From Nitrospinota bacterium (lineage in GTDB: Bacteria > Nitrospinota_A > UBA7883 > JACRLM01), in NCBI GenBank assembly GCA_016208975.1, contig JACQXA010000004.1:1675015-1739014 (forward strand): a stretch of DNA of 64,000 bases, given 5' to 3'. The notes below the pieces were generated by a model, which did not search any database, had not been told where the DNA came from, and saw only the letters and a program-made list of their open reading frames with translations. Numbering within the stretch: the first letter of the stretch is position 1; each line of letters begins with the position of its first letter. Positions 8,110 through 18,312 of the stretch are shown in pieces. A program made the position numbers and the translations under genes.

Positions 8110-10518
8110 TTATCCTATCAACTGCCTTATCCTTAATGCCAGTTCGGTTTCGTTCACCGGCTTGTGGATGAAATCGCTGGCCCCCATCCCGATGAACTCG
8201 TCATGGGTGTCTTCGCTCAGGCTCGACGTGATCAATATTACCGGTATGTTTTTAGTGGCCGGATCCGCCTTAATGGCGCAAAGAAGCTCCAGCCCCGTCA
8301 TCAGCGGCATGTTTATGTCTGTGATTACAAGGTTCACCCCGCCACCCTTGATTATCTCCAGCGCCTCCTTGCCATCGCCGGCCACAAGGGTGTCCACGTC
8401 CATACGCTCCACCCGGCGCTGATATATGTAACGGTCGGTCTCCTCGTCGTCCACTATCAGCGCCACCGGCCGCGCAGGCGGCAGGGTAATGGTGAATACG
8501 CTTCCCTGCCCCTCTTTGGACTCCGCTTCCACCTTCCCCCCGTGGGCCTTTACGATGTCGTTGCAGAAAGGCAGGCCATACCCGGTGCCCCGCTCGCCTT
8601 CGGTGCCGGGTGTGCTGGTGGGGATGTCATACCTGAAAAGGTTCGGTAAAAGCCCGGAGGGTATTCCCACGCCGTTGTCCACAACTCTTATCACTCCGGC
8701 AGATCCCTCGGCGCGGGGCTCTACGCTTACAGACCCGCCTCTTCTGCAAAACTTGATGGCGTTGGAGATCAGGTTCTGGATCACCTGGCCGAAAAGATCG
8801 TCGTCGGCGAAAATCCTCAGGTTCAATGGCAGGTTGTTTTTCAGGGCTACACCCTTCCTTTCGGCCAAGTCGGAAACCCTCTCTATTACGGAATCCGTAA
8901 GGCTGGCCACGTTGAGGAACCTTTGTTTTATGGTGAGCCTGCCGGTTTGCAACCGGTTTATGTTCAACAGCTCGTCTATCATGGTGAGGAGCCTGTCGCC
9001 GTTCAGCATGGCCCTGGTCAGCATCTCCGACGTTTCAGCCTCGGACAGGGATCCGCTCCTCATCAACCGTAGAAGGCTTACCATTGAGCTTATGGGGGAG
9101 CGAAGGTCGTGCGCCACCATTGAAACGAATTTATCTTTCAGTTTCGTGGCGTCTTCAGCCTTCTGCTTGGCCCTTTTCAACTCTTCTTCGGCCCTCTTGC
9201 GGGACGTTATATCCCGGGCTATCCCTTGCACGCCGATAACCCGGCCATGGCGGACAATCGGCTGGTCGAACACTTCCAGCGCCACCCGGTTCCCGTCTTT
9301 CCTTATAAGCTCCAGCTCAAAGGGGAGGGGCTCAATGGAGCCACGGCATATGGCATCCAGCCGCCGGGCCGAGCGCTCAAAATATTCCGGGGCCACTATG
9401 TCGCCCACGCTGACCCCCATCAGCTCCGCCCTCGGATATCCGAACGTCTCCTGCGCGCTAACATTTATTGATGTGATTTCACCCAGAGCGTTGAGGGTGA
9501 AAATTATGTCCCGGGCGGATTCAAACAGGCCGCGGTATTTCCCCTCGCTTTCCTTGAGCGCCTCTTCCATGACCCTGCGGTCTGTAATGTCCAGGATAAC
9601 CCCGTCCAGCCGGGAAATCTGGCCATTATCGTCCAATGTGGGGTTGCAATGGTTCTGTACCCACCGGACGGACCCGTTCTTGTGGATTATCCTGTGCTCA
9701 ATGGGCTTTCTATGGCGAAGGCAGTGAATATCCTTAAAGAACCTTAAGGCCTCTTCCCGGTCCTCTTTATAGACCATCCGGAACCATAGGCCCGGATCCG
9801 CCATGTATTCTTCAGGAGCGTATCCCGTTATTTTTTCACACTGGGGGCTGTGAAAACATGTGATCACGGAATCGGCGCTGAAGACAGCCTCGTAAAGATA
9901 GGCTGGCACGGAGTTGATAAGTGTCGAGAATCTGGTCTCCACGCTGGCCAGCTTTTTGCGGCCCTGTATGGCTTCCAGCCCGCTACCCATATCCGCCGCC
10001 AGGTCCCGGAGGCCCAGCAAACCGTATTCGTCAAACGCCGGGTCGAAGGGAGAAAACACGCAGAGCATCCCATACAGCCTTTCCCTTGTCATCACGGGGC
10101 AAAATACCGCGGATTTCAGGCCCATGGCCTTGGCGGCCTGAAGCTCCGCCCGGCCTCCTAAAAAGCTTTCCAAGTTCAGACATTCTATGGGCTTGCCCTG
10201 GTGGATGGCCTTGAACGCGGGCTCCATTTCCCATAGTTTTTCTTCGGAAATCATTGAAAGGAAATCTTTGTCCACTCCCGCGCCAGCGAAGATGTCCTCA
10301 CAGGGGGGCCTGCCGTTTTCCCAGTCGGCCATGGGATTGAACATGGCCGCAGAACAGCTTTTCAACTCAACCAGTTCCCCGCAAACCCTCTTCATGAAAT
10401 CTTTCTCGCAGTCCGCAAAATAAACGGCGTTTATTATGGAGCGGCGGACATGGCTAATGTCTTTGCGGCGGTCAATGGCCTCCGAAGGGATTACATATGA
10501 AATCTCCAGCGTTCCCAT
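8110..10518 (-). CDS. Hybrid sensor histidine kinase (GAF-PAS-PAS-HisKA-HATPase-REC)
   Basis: An 802-residue soluble hybrid kinase. It has a GAF-like sensory domain (about 35-185), PAS domains (about 195-315 and 325-440), a dimerisation domain with H470 in FVSMVAHDLRSPISS, an ATPase domain (about 570-680, VVDNGVGIP, GTGYGLPFC) and a C-terminal receiver (about 685-802) with the phosphoacceptor in ITDINMPLMTG. No membrane helix is seen. Its kinase core and fused receiver closely resemble those of the 1102-residue kinase at 14721-18029 ([17 protein letters not shown]), so the two are paralogues. The gene for an atypical receiver lies 18 bp upstream on the same strand and probably forms an operon with it. 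The signal is unknown. Confidence 0.88.
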   Translation of the reverse strand: MGTLEISYVIPSEAIDRRKDISHVRRSIINAVYFADCEKDFMKRVCGELVELKSCSAAMFNPMADWENGRPPCEDIFAGAGVDKDFLSMISEEKLWEMEPAFKAIHQGKPIECLNLESFLGGRAELQAAKAMGLKSAVFCPVMTRERLYGMLCVFSPFDPAFDEYGLLGLRDLAADMGSGLEAIQGRKKLASVETRFSTLINSVPAYLYEAVFSADSVITCFHSPQCEKITGYAPEEYMADPGLWFRMVYKEDREEALRFFKDIHCLRHRKPIEHRIIHKNGSVRWVQNHCNPTLDDNGQISRLDGVILDITDRRVMEEALKESEGKYRGLFESARDIIFTLNALGEITSINVSAQETFGYPRAELMGVSVGDIVAPEYFERSARRLDAICRGSIEPLPFELELIRKDGNRVALEVFDQPIVRHGRVIGVQGIARDITSRKRAEEELKRAKQKAEDATKLKDKFVSMVAHDLRSPISSMVSLLRLMRSGSLSEAETSEMLTRAMLNGDRLLTMIDELLNINRLQTGRLTIKQRFLNVASLTDSVIERVSDLAERKGVALKNNLPLNLRIFADDDLFGQVIQNLISNAIKFCRRGGSVSVEPRAEGSAGVIRVVDNGVGIPSGLLPNLFRYDIPTSTPGTEGERGTGYGLPFCNDIVKAHGGKVEAESKEGQGSVFTITLPPARPVALIVDDEETDRYIYQRRVERMDVDTLVAGDGKEALEIIKGGGVNLVITDINMPLMTGLELLCAIKADPATKNIPVILITSSLSEDTHDEFIGMGASDFIHKPVNETELALRIRQLIG

Positions 10519-10536
10519 TAATGCCCAACCTCAAAC

Positions 10537-10914
10537 TTAATGCGTTCCTGGCCCGCAATGGTTAAGAAGCGAAATCATGCTTTCCACCTCTCCGGCTGTT
10601 CCCGGTTTGCGCCAGAATTCCATTGCCCCGGCGTTCTGGAGGGAAATAAAATCCATCGCCGTAAGAAAATCGCCAAGGCATACGAAACAACAATTTTCCT
10701 GAAGGGCTTTCGCCCGTTTAATGAAGTCTTTTATGGGAATAGAGGGGTCGGCCATTTCCAGGATGGCCAGGTCTATCCGCCGCATGGAAAGCGTGGTCAT
10801 AGCCTCGGTGAGGGATCCGTGGCAATAAACTTCATACCCGATATCCTCGAGGGAGCGGGCGATCAGGGTAAGAGTGAACGGATCATCCTCTACCAATAAC
10901 GCCTTTAAACGCAT
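10537..10914 (-). CDS. Stand-alone receiver domain with Glu at the phosphorylation site
   Basis: A 125-residue single receiver domain. I chose the ATG at 10914 because GGGAGG stands six bases before it; an ATG six codons upstream is possible. The acidic triad (E9 D10 D11) and the conserved Lys (FWRKPG) are present. The phosphoacceptor position is E53 in DLAILEMADP, and the usual Thr/Ser strand reads CFVCLGD. It should therefore not be phosphorylated normally, although D56 is close by. Glu at this site can mimic the phosphorylated state in other receivers. It is 18 bp upstream of the hybrid kinase gene and may regulate or scaffold that kinase. Confidence 0.75.
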   Translation of the reverse strand: MRLKALLVEDDPFTLTLIARSLEDIGYEVYCHGSLTEAMTTLSMRRIDLAILEMADPSIPIKDFIKRAKALQENCCFVCLGDFLTAMDFISLQNAGAMEFWRKPGTAGEVESMISLLNHCGPGTH

Positions 10915-11243
10915 GGAGGACCTCCCATACAAGCACTGCTACAACCCACCAAACAATATAGTGAATAATATGAACCCCGACCTCCGATAAAGCAAAAACA
11001 AAGCCAGTTAATAAGGCATTGATTAACTTGGGAATTATCCTTAAGGTAAAAATATTTTACGTAGGAAAAAACAACGCCGGGTAGCATTGCGCGACATTGC
11101 AATAATGGAAAGATAAAAAGCCGTTACATGCGCAAATAAAATACCTGTTGTGGAATTTATAAAAATCAACGGGTTCAATGGCGGGCAGGTGATCAGCGAT
11201 GATTTCAGGGTTGTTGCGTTCCACGCCGGAGCGCATTTTCCCG
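10915..11243. other. Intergenic stretch without a recognisable gene
   Basis: About 330 bp that is visibly more AT-rich than its surroundings, between the receiver gene and the radical SAM gene, both on the minus strand. It probably holds the promoter of the receiver-kinase operon. I saw no convincing -35/-10 pair, no tRNA and no strong terminator. A 65-codon minus-strand ORF overlapping it has no protein-like character. Confidence 0.4.
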
Positions 11244-12155
11244 CTAACCGGTAAAACCTCTGCTCAGACCCACCTGTTTAGCGATAGATATGGCGGATTC
11301 GTACTCATCACGGGTGATGGGCCGGGCGATTTGCGGGTAGCGGAAGGCCTTATATAGTGGCCTGTACTGATCCATAATATTCACATAGCTTTTCCTGGAA
11401 AGCTCGTTCGCTATAAATTTCAATACGTCCTCTGTCCCTGCGGCGTTATTTGGCATTACCAGATGCCGTATGAGAAGGCCGCGCCTGGCTATTCCCCGGA
11501 AATCCAGCTCCAGATCCCCTACCTGGCGGAACATCTCTTTTAGAACCTGTTTAATAACCTGGGGATAGTCAGGTGCTTTTGAATAGCGTTTAGCAGATTC
11601 TGTGGCGGAGTATTTGATGTCCGGCATGTAAATATCCACCACATCCTCCAGCAACCGTATCACCTCCAGCGATTCGTATCCACCGCAGTTCCAAACTATG
11701 GGCGTCTCAAGACCCAGCCGGGCCCCCTCGTAAATCCCTTCCACGATCTGCGGGGCGTAATGGGTGGGTGTGACGAAATTTATGTTGTGGCAACCCTGCG
11801 ATTGCAGATGGAGCATCATCACGCCAAGTTCCCGGGCAGTCACCGGCTGGCCCTCGCCGCCATGGCTGATGTCGTAATTCTGGCAGAAGACGCATTTCAA
11901 ATTGCAATGGGAGAGGAAGATGGTTCCGGATCCGTACACTCCGGTAAGCGGCGGCTCCTCGCCGAAATGGGGGAACGCGCTGGCCACGTATAAAGTGGAG
12001 TCGGCCCCGCACACGCCTTTTTCGCCTTCGAACCTTTTGACGCGGCAATTTCTGGGGCAAAGGGCGCATTCTTTCTCCAGTCCGTATAGGGCCTTTACAC
12101 GGTTTCCAAGCTCTCCGCTTTCATATAGCTTCCGGTAAGACGCCGTGAATGACAT
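11244..12155 (-). CDS. Radical SAM protein of the PflX / pyruvate-formate-lyase-activase-like type
   Basis: A 303-residue cytoplasmic iron-sulfur protein. The radical SAM signature is C84-x3-C88-x2-C91 (SHCNLKCVFC), which binds the 4Fe-4S cluster that cleaves S-adenosylmethionine. A second cysteine group lies upstream (C30, C33, C37, C49: ECALCPRNC and GVCG) and is typical of the COG1313/PflX family. The length is normal for the family. Substrates of PflX proteins are largely unknown, so no reaction is assigned. The gene stands alone on the minus strand, divergent from the antiporter gene at 12340. Confidence 0.85.
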   Translation of the reverse strand: MSFTASYRKLYESGELGNRVKALYGLEKECALCPRNCRVKRFEGEKGVCGADSTLYVASAFPHFGEEPPLTGVYGSGTIFLSHCNLKCVFCQNYDISHGGEGQPVTARELGVMMLHLQSQGCHNINFVTPTHYAPQIVEGIYEGARLGLETPIVWNCGGYESLEVIRLLEDVVDIYMPDIKYSATESAKRYSKAPDYPQVIKQVLKEMFRQVGDLELDFRGIARRGLLIRHLVMPNNAAGTEDVLKFIANELSRKSYVNIMDQYRPLYKAFRYPQIARPITRDEYESAISIAKQVGLSRGFTG

Positions 12156-12339
12156 TTTTATTCAAACCCTCCATTCTGGATGAACACGCCCCGCCCACAA
12201 TTATTATCCCGCCTATCATTTACGCTGGTAAAGAGACGGCATGGAGCCGCTAACGGGAATATGTTCCCGGGCCGGATATGGTCAATGATTCCGGGATTGT
12301 GCTATCCTCCTCAAATTATGAGCCATATTTTTTTAAGTA

Positions 12340-14046
12340 ATGCCGCACGCCCTTAGCCTGACCCACGCGGAAATAACCTCCACCATGCTTACCCTGGGGG
12401 TTTTGCTGGCCATGGCCCGGCTTTTCGGCGAGATAGCCAAACGTATTAACCAGCCTGCGGTGGTGGGAGAAATTCTGGCGGGCATCATTCTGGGCCCCAC
12501 CATTTGCGGAACCTTTTTCCCGGACATGGTGTCGTTCATCACCCCCACGGAACACGCCAAGCTTTTCCTGAACGGTTTTACTTCCGTGGCGGTGGCGCTG
12601 TTCCTCCTTGTCGCTGGCATAGAGGTGGACCTGACTTCGGTTTGGCGGCAGGGCAAAACCGCCATGACCGTGAGCGTACTGGGGATATTGACCCCGTTTA
12701 CGCTGGGGATTTTTACAGTCATCCTCTTTCCGGAGACGCTGGCGCTTCCGAGCGGGGTGGATATGGGGATATACGCCCTGTTCTTCGCCACGGCCCTTTC
12801 CATATCCGCATTGCCGGTGATAGCCAAGACGCTCATGGACCTGGACATATACAGGACAGACATTGGAATGGTGGTAATAGCCTCCGCCATGCTGGACGAC
12901 ATCGTTGGTTGGATCATATTCGCCATGGTCCTGGGAATGATGGGGAGCGGCCTTGCCTCCACCATGCCCATTTGGGGCACGGTGGCGCTTGCCCTTTTGT
13001 TCGCCGGGGGGATGTTGACGGTGGGCAGGTTCTCGTTGAACCGGATATTGCCCATTCTCAACGAGCGCACGAGCTGGCCCGGCGGGGTGCTGGGGTTTGC
13101 TGTGTCCCTGGCCTTCATTGGCGCGGCGTTTACGGAGTGGATAGGCCTGCACGCGGTTTTCGGGGCATTCATGGTGGGTGTGGCGCTGGGCGACTCTCCC
13201 CATCTGCGGCAAAAGACCAAACAGACCATAGAGCAGTTCGTCTCGTTCATTTTCGCGCCGCTGTTTTTCGCCAGCATAGGCCTTAAAGTGAACTTCATAA
13301 CAAATTTCGACCCGGCCCTTACTTTGATGGTGCTGGCCATAGCGTCTCTGGGGAAAATAGGGGGGTGCGGAGCCGGGGCCAGGTTTGCCGGGATGGGGGC
13401 GCGGGAGGCTTGGGCCATAGGCTTTGGCATGAACGCCCGGGGCGCCATGGAAATAATACTGGCCCTGCTGGCCCTTCAGGCGGGCATAATCGGCCAGACC
13501 ATGTTCGTGGCGCTGGTGATTATGGCCATATTCACATCAATGGTCAGCGGGCCTGGCATGCAGGCCATCCTTGGGAGGAAAAGAGCCAGGAAACTGGAGG
13601 AGCATTTCTCCGAAAACGCTTTTGAAATGGCCATGCGCGCGGACACCAGGGAGGAAGCCATCGCCGAGCTTTCGTCGCTTCTGGCCGAGGAGACCGGCTT
13701 GGCCGCCGACAGGATTGAACAGGCTGTCCTGAGCCGGGAATTGATAATGCCCACGGGGCTGGACAACGGCATGGCCATACCCCACGCGAGGATAAAGGGG
13801 CTTTCCACGCCGGTGATAGCCGTGGGCCTTTCAGATTCCGGGGTGGATTTTGACGCCCGCGACGGCCAGCCTGCCCAGCTTGTGTTCCTTATATTGACAC
13901 CGGAAGGGGACGACAAGGCCCAGATTGAGATACTGGCCCAGATAAGCAAATTGCTAAAAGACCCCGTTTGCAGGGAGAAGTTGAAAAAATCCAAAAATTT
14001 CCTGGAGTTCATGGCCGCCCTCAAACAAGGCGCCGCCGGTAAATAA
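12340..14046 (+). CDS. Kef/CPA2-type cation:proton antiporter with C-terminal PTS EIIA domain
   Basis: A 568-residue inner-membrane protein. Residues about 10-400 hold 11-13 membrane helices of the CPA2 Na+/H+ or K+/H+ exchanger family, with the typical QPAVVGEILAGIILGP motif near the start and a DDIVGW motif in mid-domain. Residues about 425-565 form a PTS IIA-type (fructose/nitrogen) domain with phosphorylatable H482 in GMAIPHARIKG. In such fusions the IIA domain is thought to regulate transport by phosphorylation. No other PTS gene is in the window. Ion specificity (Na+ or K+) cannot be read from the sequence. The start has little ribosome-site support. Confidence 0.85.
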   Translation: MPHALSLTHAEITSTMLTLGVLLAMARLFGEIAKRINQPAVVGEILAGIILGPTICGTFFPDMVSFITPTEHAKLFLNGFTSVAVALFLLVAGIEVDLTSVWRQGKTAMTVSVLGILTPFTLGIFTVILFPETLALPSGVDMGIYALFFATALSISALPVIAKTLMDLDIYRTDIGMVVIASAMLDDIVGWIIFAMVLGMMGSGLASTMPIWGTVALALLFAGGMLTVGRFSLNRILPILNERTSWPGGVLGFAVSLAFIGAAFTEWIGLHAVFGAFMVGVALGDSPHLRQKTKQTIEQFVSFIFAPLFFASIGLKVNFITNFDPALTLMVLAIASLGKIGGCGAGARFAGMGAREAWAIGFGMNARGAMEIILALLALQAGIIGQTMFVALVIMAIFTSMVSGPGMQAILGRKRARKLEEHFSENAFEMAMRADTREEAIAELSSLLAEETGLAADRIEQAVLSRELIMPTGLDNGMAIPHARIKGLSTPVIAVGLSDSGVDFDARDGQPAQLVFLILTPEGDDKAQIEILAQISKLLKDPVCREKLKKSKNFLEFMAALKQGAAGK

Positions 14047-14178
14047 CACCACGGTTTGTTGAGTGGGAAGTTGAATGGCGCGGGCCGTTGTTATAGGATA
14101 TTCATCAATCGGTGGCGGGCCGAATGGATCCGGAGGGGGGCCGTCAGCGGAAGGTTAAACTGGCAGTGGAGAAAAACC

Positions 14179-14502
14179 ATGAAACAGATTTTTTTGTTGG
14201 CGGTATCGGTACTGATGGTTTCGGCTGGCTCATCGTTTGCGGATAGCGGGGCGGATATTTTTACCAAGAAGTGCAAAACCTGTCACGACACCCCCGGCTC
14301 CGGCAAGACAAAGCTTGGGCCAGACCTGGCTACAAGCAAGATGACCGAGGACCAGTTCGTAAAACAGGTGATGAACGGCTCCGAATGGGCCGGCCGGCCG
14401 GCGAAAATGGCCGGGTTTGAAATGAAGAAGATGATGCCCATAAAAGGCATCACCGACGCCGATGTGAAAGCCGTTTACAAGTTCGCCAAAGGCGGCAAGT
14501 AA
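14179..14502 (+). CDS. Small periplasmic c-type cytochrome
   Basis: A 107-residue secreted monohaem cytochrome c. ATG 14179 is preceded by GTGGAG at good spacing; the open frame upstream to 14056 is not convincing. A signal peptide covers residues 1-21 (cleavage near SSFA-D). The haem motif is C32-K-T-C35-H36. Several methionines in the second half (for example within EMKKMMP) could be the sixth haem ligand. The size and C-terminal helix fit class I cytochromes that carry electrons between periplasmic redox enzymes. No oxidase or reductase is adjacent, so the partner is unknown. A hairpin terminator follows. Confidence 0.88.
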   Translation: MKQIFLLAVSVLMVSAGSSFADSGADIFTKKCKTCHDTPGSGKTKLGPDLATSKMTEDQFVKQVMNGSEWAGRPAKMAGFEMKKMMPIKGITDADVKAVYKFAKGGK

Positions 14503-14527
14503 ACGCTTCACTCTCCTGAAGGAAATG

Positions 14528-14562
14528 GCGGCGCTGGCGCAATGCCTGCGCCGCTGGCTTTT
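14528..14562 (+). terminator. Probable rho-independent terminator after the cytochrome gene
   Basis: Inverted repeat GCGGCGC (14528-14534) / GCGCCGC (14548-14554) with a further inner GGC/GCC pairing, followed within five bases by TTTT. It lies 26 bp after the cytochrome stop codon and before the tRNA. Confidence 0.55.
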
Positions 14563-14620
14563 CCGGCGCTTCACCCAACCCTTTCGCGCCTTGGCGCCGT
14601 AACTGATAATATGCCTGTGT

Positions 14621-14697
14621 CGGGGCGTAGCGCAGTCTGGTAGCGCATCTGCTTTGGGAGCAGAGGGCCGGAGGTTCAAATCCTCTCGCCCCGACCA
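14621..14697 (+). tRNA. tRNA-Pro (anticodon TGG)
   Basis: A 77-nt cloverleaf. The acceptor stem is CGGGGCG / CGCCCCG with encoded ACCA end at 14694-14697. The anticodon stem TCTGC/GCAGA encloses loop TTTGGGA with anticodon TGG at 14655-14657. The T-arm GAGG-TTCAAAT-CCTC is canonical. A GATAAT at 14605-14610 is a plausible -10 element. No integrase or direct-repeat remnant was seen next to it. Confidence 0.97.
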
Positions 14698-14720
14698 TTT
14701 TCCGGAAATCCCCCATTCAT

Positions 14721-17700
14721 TCAGGCCACATAGCGTTTGACTATGGGAAGTAAGCTTTTCTCGTCGAAAGGTTTGGTCACATATCCATTGGCGCCAAGCC
14801 TGAACGCGTTTTCTTTGGCGGTGGCTGTCAAGTCGGCGGTGACGATTATGACGGGTATTTTAGCCGTCGCCGGGGTGGTCTTTATAATCTTTAGCAGATC
14901 CAGCCCGTCTATCTCCGGCATCATGATGTCCGCCAGAACAAGATTCGCCCCTATTTTCCCCAGAGTCTCCACGGCCTCCCTGCCCGACGCCGCTTCAAAA
15001 ACCGTTACGCCTATCCGCTCCAGCTGGGCCCGTAACAGCCGCCGCGTGGCGGGCTCGTCCTCCACCACCAGCGCCACCGGTTGTTTGTCCGGAAGTGACG
15101 CGTGAAAAACGCTTCCCTTCCCCTCTTCCGATTCAACGGTCAGTTCGCCTCCTAGGGCGCTCATGATATCGTGGCTTAGCGGAAGCCCGAAGCCCGTGCC
15201 CACTTCACCCGCCGTTCCCGGAATGGACGTTTTTTCCTCGTGCCTGAAAAGTAGCGGCAGAAGCTGTTTTTTCACGCCCGTCCCATCATCGGCTACTGAA
15301 ATGATTATACGGCCCCCCCCTTGCGCCGCGTTCAGGCGCACGGACTGGCCTGCATGGCTGAACTTTATGGCGTTGGTCAACAGGTTCTGGATGACTTCTT
15401 CAAGAAGGCCGCTGTCCGTATAAAGCCGCAAGCCGGAAGGGATTCCGTTGACGACAGTTATCCCCTTCTTTTCCGCAAGCTGGCTTATCTTGCTTATGAC
15501 GGCGCCGGAAAGCTCACATGTATCGAAGAACCTGGGTTCGGGTTTTATCTTGCCCGTCTGGAGCCTGCTTATGTTCAACAACTCGTCAACGGTGCGGATC
15601 ATCCGCTCCATGCTGTTGGCCACATGTCCCATGATCTCTTTCTCCCTTGCGCCCATCTGCGCCGTTCCGTCACCATCCATCAACCGGAGCAGGCTCATCG
15701 CGCTGGACATGGGTGACTTGAGGTCATGGGCGACAAGAGACACGAACTTGTCTTTCAGCTTGGTGGCGGCTTCAGCCTCCTCCTTGGCCCTTTTAAGCGC
15801 TTCTTCGGCGAGCTTGATTTCTGTTACGTCCTGCGCCACGCCGGATATTTTCCCCCGGCTCCTGAATATCTTAACGAACATGTGGATGTGCCGTGTCCGT
15901 CCACCAACGATAACCCTGAAATTGATGTCGGAACCGGCGAACTTTGTAATGGCGTTATCCAGCGCCACCTCCACAAAATCGCGGTCTTCCGGATGGCTGA
16001 CATTTAGAAGTAACTCGTAAAGGCAGTCCATGGAACATTCGCGCCGCTCGGGGCCGAGGTTGAATATGCCCCTCATCTCGTCGGAAAGGGCCAGCCTGTT
16101 CGTGAGGACGTCCAGGTTGAAACTCCCGATGCGGGCTATCTTCTGCGCCTCGGCCAGGTTACTCTGCGCTTCAAGAAGCCTGTCTTCCGCGCGCTTGCGC
16201 CCGGTGATGTCCATGTTGCTGGCCCGGCGGCCCAGCCATTCCCCGTCTATGTCGAAAACGTTCTGACAACAATGGAGGATCCAGCGCTCCTCCCCGCTCT
16301 TGGTGGTTATCCTGAATTCCAGTTCGTGGTAACCGACGCCGCCGTGTATTGTACGGTAGTGCTTTTCAAGCGCTTCCCTGTCATCCGGATGGGTGATGCG
16401 GATTTCCAGGCTGTCGTCCTCCAAAAACTCCTCTCTGGAATAGCCGGAGATTCTCTGGCACGAGGGTGATATATAAAGAAGCCTTCCTTTCGGGCCGCGC
16501 CACTCTTCCCAGTTGAACGTATGGTCGGCCACTGTCCGGTATCGCCGTTCGCTCTCCTCCAGCGCCTTCTTGGCGAGGTTGCGCTCCGTTATGTCCCTGG
16601 CGACACCGGCGGCCCACCATTTGTCCCTGTACCAGAGGGCGGAAATGGAAAGTTCCATCGGGAACTCATCACCGCTCTTGCGCATGCCCGCAACCTGGAT
16701 GGTCTTGCCGATGATAGGCCCGTGGCCCGTGGCGGCGAAATTGGAAAGCCCCTCGCAGTGGGCTTCCCGTAACCTTTCGGGTATGACCAGGCTGGAGATC
16801 AGCTGGCCCACGGCTTCCGCGGACGTATATCCAAAAATCCTTTCCGCCGCCGGGTTCCAGAAGTTTATAATTCCGGCGCTGTCTATCATGATGATGGCGT
16901 CGTTCACCGAGGATGTGACCGTACGTAGCGTCTCCTCGCTTTTTCTTATGGCGTCCTCCGCGGCCCTGCCCTCCGTAAGGTCTCGTATGGCGGTTATCCG
17001 CGCCTCCTCCCCGCCGATGACTATGGACTTGCCGCGGATTTCAAGGGGGAATACGGAGCCGTCTTTCCTCAATCCCATTATTTCGTAGGGCCTTTCGTAG
17101 CCGGAAAGCATGTTGTTCTTGACGATCCCTCGGTACTCCGGGGCCGTAAGCTCCAGCGCCGAAGCGCCGATAAGCTCTTCACGGGAATAACCGAACATCC
17201 TTGTGAAGAAACTGTTCACGTCCAGGAATTTTCCGTTACGCGAGATGACTATGCCCTCAAAGGCCGCTTCGTTGAGCCGTTCAAGCCTCTCCTCGCTCTC
17301 CCGCAACGCCTGCTCGGCATTCTCGTGTTCTTTAATCTTGGTCAGCAGAGCCGCGTTGGTCTCGTCCAGTTTTAGCTTTTCGCTGGAGACCTGCTCTAAA
17401 AGTATGGTGTTTTCGAACCTGATTAAAAGCGAGGTGTTGGCCGAATTGTTCATCTCCCTGGCCAATATTGTCATAAGTATCCCGTAGGCCCCCACCAATA
17501 AACCTGTGGCAAGGCTGGTCTCGTCCGCCTCCAGAACAAGCTTCACCGCCAGCGGAACCAGCAAAGGAATAACATAAGCGTAGAAAACCCCCATTACCAC
17601 CGAATCGGCCACCACCGCCCCTATTGCCATACCGCCCAGCACCAGCACCGTGAATATCTTGTGGGACAAAAGTTGCACAGGCATGAGGATAAGCGCAGCC

Positions 17701-18029
17701 GACCCCCATATGGCGCCGGAGATGAAAGCGGAAGCCATATACAGATTCTTCCATTTCCCAGCGCTGGAGACATCCACATCGGCGCGCCTGAACTTTACAA
17801 CCATTGCCATTCTTGCCGCCGTAATGGCCCACACGAATGCTACCCACGCGATAATTAACGGATGGTCAACGGCGTCCCACTGGACGGCGGCCATGATTAT
17901 TGAATTGAGGATGTTGGCGGCTATCACTACGTTTGCATGGGCAAAAAGGAGCTTTATTCTTTCGATGGATATGGCTTGGCCGACGGGAGTTTTATTCGAA
18001 GAAAAGCCGTTAAAGGATAAATTCTTCAT
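14721..18029 (-). CDS. Membrane-bound hybrid sensor histidine kinase with multiple PAS domains and a receiver
   Basis: A 1102-residue protein. Residues about 20-205 contain five to seven membrane helices forming a membrane-embedded sensor region, followed by a short coiled coil. Four PAS-type domains follow at about 245-355, 370-485, 500-615 and 625-740. The dimerisation domain carries the phospho-His in [15 protein letters not shown] (about 775). The ATPase (about 870-975) has VADDGTGV and GTGFGLPLS. The C-terminal receiver (about 985-1102) has its phosphoacceptor in [11 protein letters not shown] and a Lys in YVTKPFDE. The core is paralogous to the kinase at 8110-10518. No partner regulator is adjacent. 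The signal is unknown. Confidence 0.88.
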   Translation of the reverse strand: MKNLSFNGFSSNKTPVGQAISIERIKLLFAHANVVIAANILNSIIMAAVQWDAVDHPLIIAWVAFVWAITAARMAMVVKFRRADVDVSSAGKWKNLYMASAFISGAIWGSAALILMPVQLLSHKIFTVLVLGGMAIGAVVADSVVMGVFYAYVIPLLVPLAVKLVLEADETSLATGLLVGAYGILMTILAREMNNSANTSLLIRFENTILLEQVSSEKLKLDETNAALLTKIKEHENAEQALRESEERLERLNEAAFEGIVISRNGKFLDVNSFFTRMFGYSREELIGASALELTAPEYRGIVKNNMLSGYERPYEIMGLRKDGSVFPLEIRGKSIVIGGEEARITAIRDLTEGRAAEDAIRKSEETLRTVTSSVNDAIIMIDSAGIINFWNPAAERIFGYTSAEAVGQLISSLVIPERLREAHCEGLSNFAATGHGPIIGKTIQVAGMRKSGDEFPMELSISALWYRDKWWAAGVARDITERNLAKKALEESERRYRTVADHTFNWEEWRGPKGRLLYISPSCQRISGYSREEFLEDDSLEIRITHPDDREALEKHYRTIHGGVGYHELEFRITTKSGEERWILHCCQNVFDIDGEWLGRRASNMDITGRKRAEDRLLEAQSNLAEAQKIARIGSFNLDVLTNRLALSDEMRGIFNLGPERRECSMDCLYELLLNVSHPEDRDFVEVALDNAITKFAGSDINFRVIVGGRTRHIHMFVKIFRSRGKISGVAQDVTEIKLAEEALKRAKEEAEAATKLKDKFVSLVAHDLKSPMSSAMSLLRLMDGDGTAQMGAREKEIMGHVANSMERMIRTVDELLNISRLQTGKIKPEPRFFDTCELSGAVISKISQLAEKKGITVVNGIPSGLRLYTDSGLLEEVIQNLLTNAIKFSHAGQSVRLNAAQGGGRIIISVADDGTGVKKQLLPLLFRHEEKTSIPGTAGEVGTGFGLPLSHDIMSALGGELTVESEEGKGSVFHASLPDKQPVALVVEDEPATRRLLRAQLERIGVTVFEAASGREAVETLGKIGANLVLADIMMPEIDGLDLLKIIKTTPATAKIPVIIVTADLTATAKENAFRLGANGYVTKPFDEKSLLPIVKRYVA

Positions 18030-18230
18030 AGCTCAACACTCGAATAGGTTACGGCTAATAAAATCAGCACAGAAACGGCATGAAGGAATGATTTTATTTT
18101 GTAAATGATTGTAACACAATTTCTTGCTACCGCCAAATAAAAAATGCCTCGCTTTTCAAAATGCGGCTGGCAACCCACAATCCTGTCCCATGTCAGGCTT
18201 CAAACCCCTATTGTTCAACTCCACCCTAGG

Positions 18231-18249
18231 CATAACCTTAGCGGTTATG
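18231..18249. promoter_or_regulatory. Inverted repeat upstream of the amino-acid permease gene
   Basis: A perfect 7-bp inverted repeat CATAACC-TTAGC-GGTTATG, centred about 73 bp before the permease start. Its right half runs into TATGTAAAAT, a possible -10 region. It could be an operator. The binding factor is unknown, and chance palindromes of this size do occur. Confidence 0.3.
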
Positions 18250-18312
18250 TAAAATGGGCTTCCCGCGAAGTTTAGGCGACATCTTTCATTTTCAAAAACA
18301 GGGTATGGCGCA

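Noticed and set aside
12333-13448. 371-codon minus-strand open frame
   Set aside because: Antisense to the antiporter; the antiporter frame has clear family motifs and membrane helices.
14621-14720. tRNA-Pro as an integration site for a mobile island
   Set aside because: No integrase, no repeated 3' end of the tRNA and no foreign-looking genes on either side.
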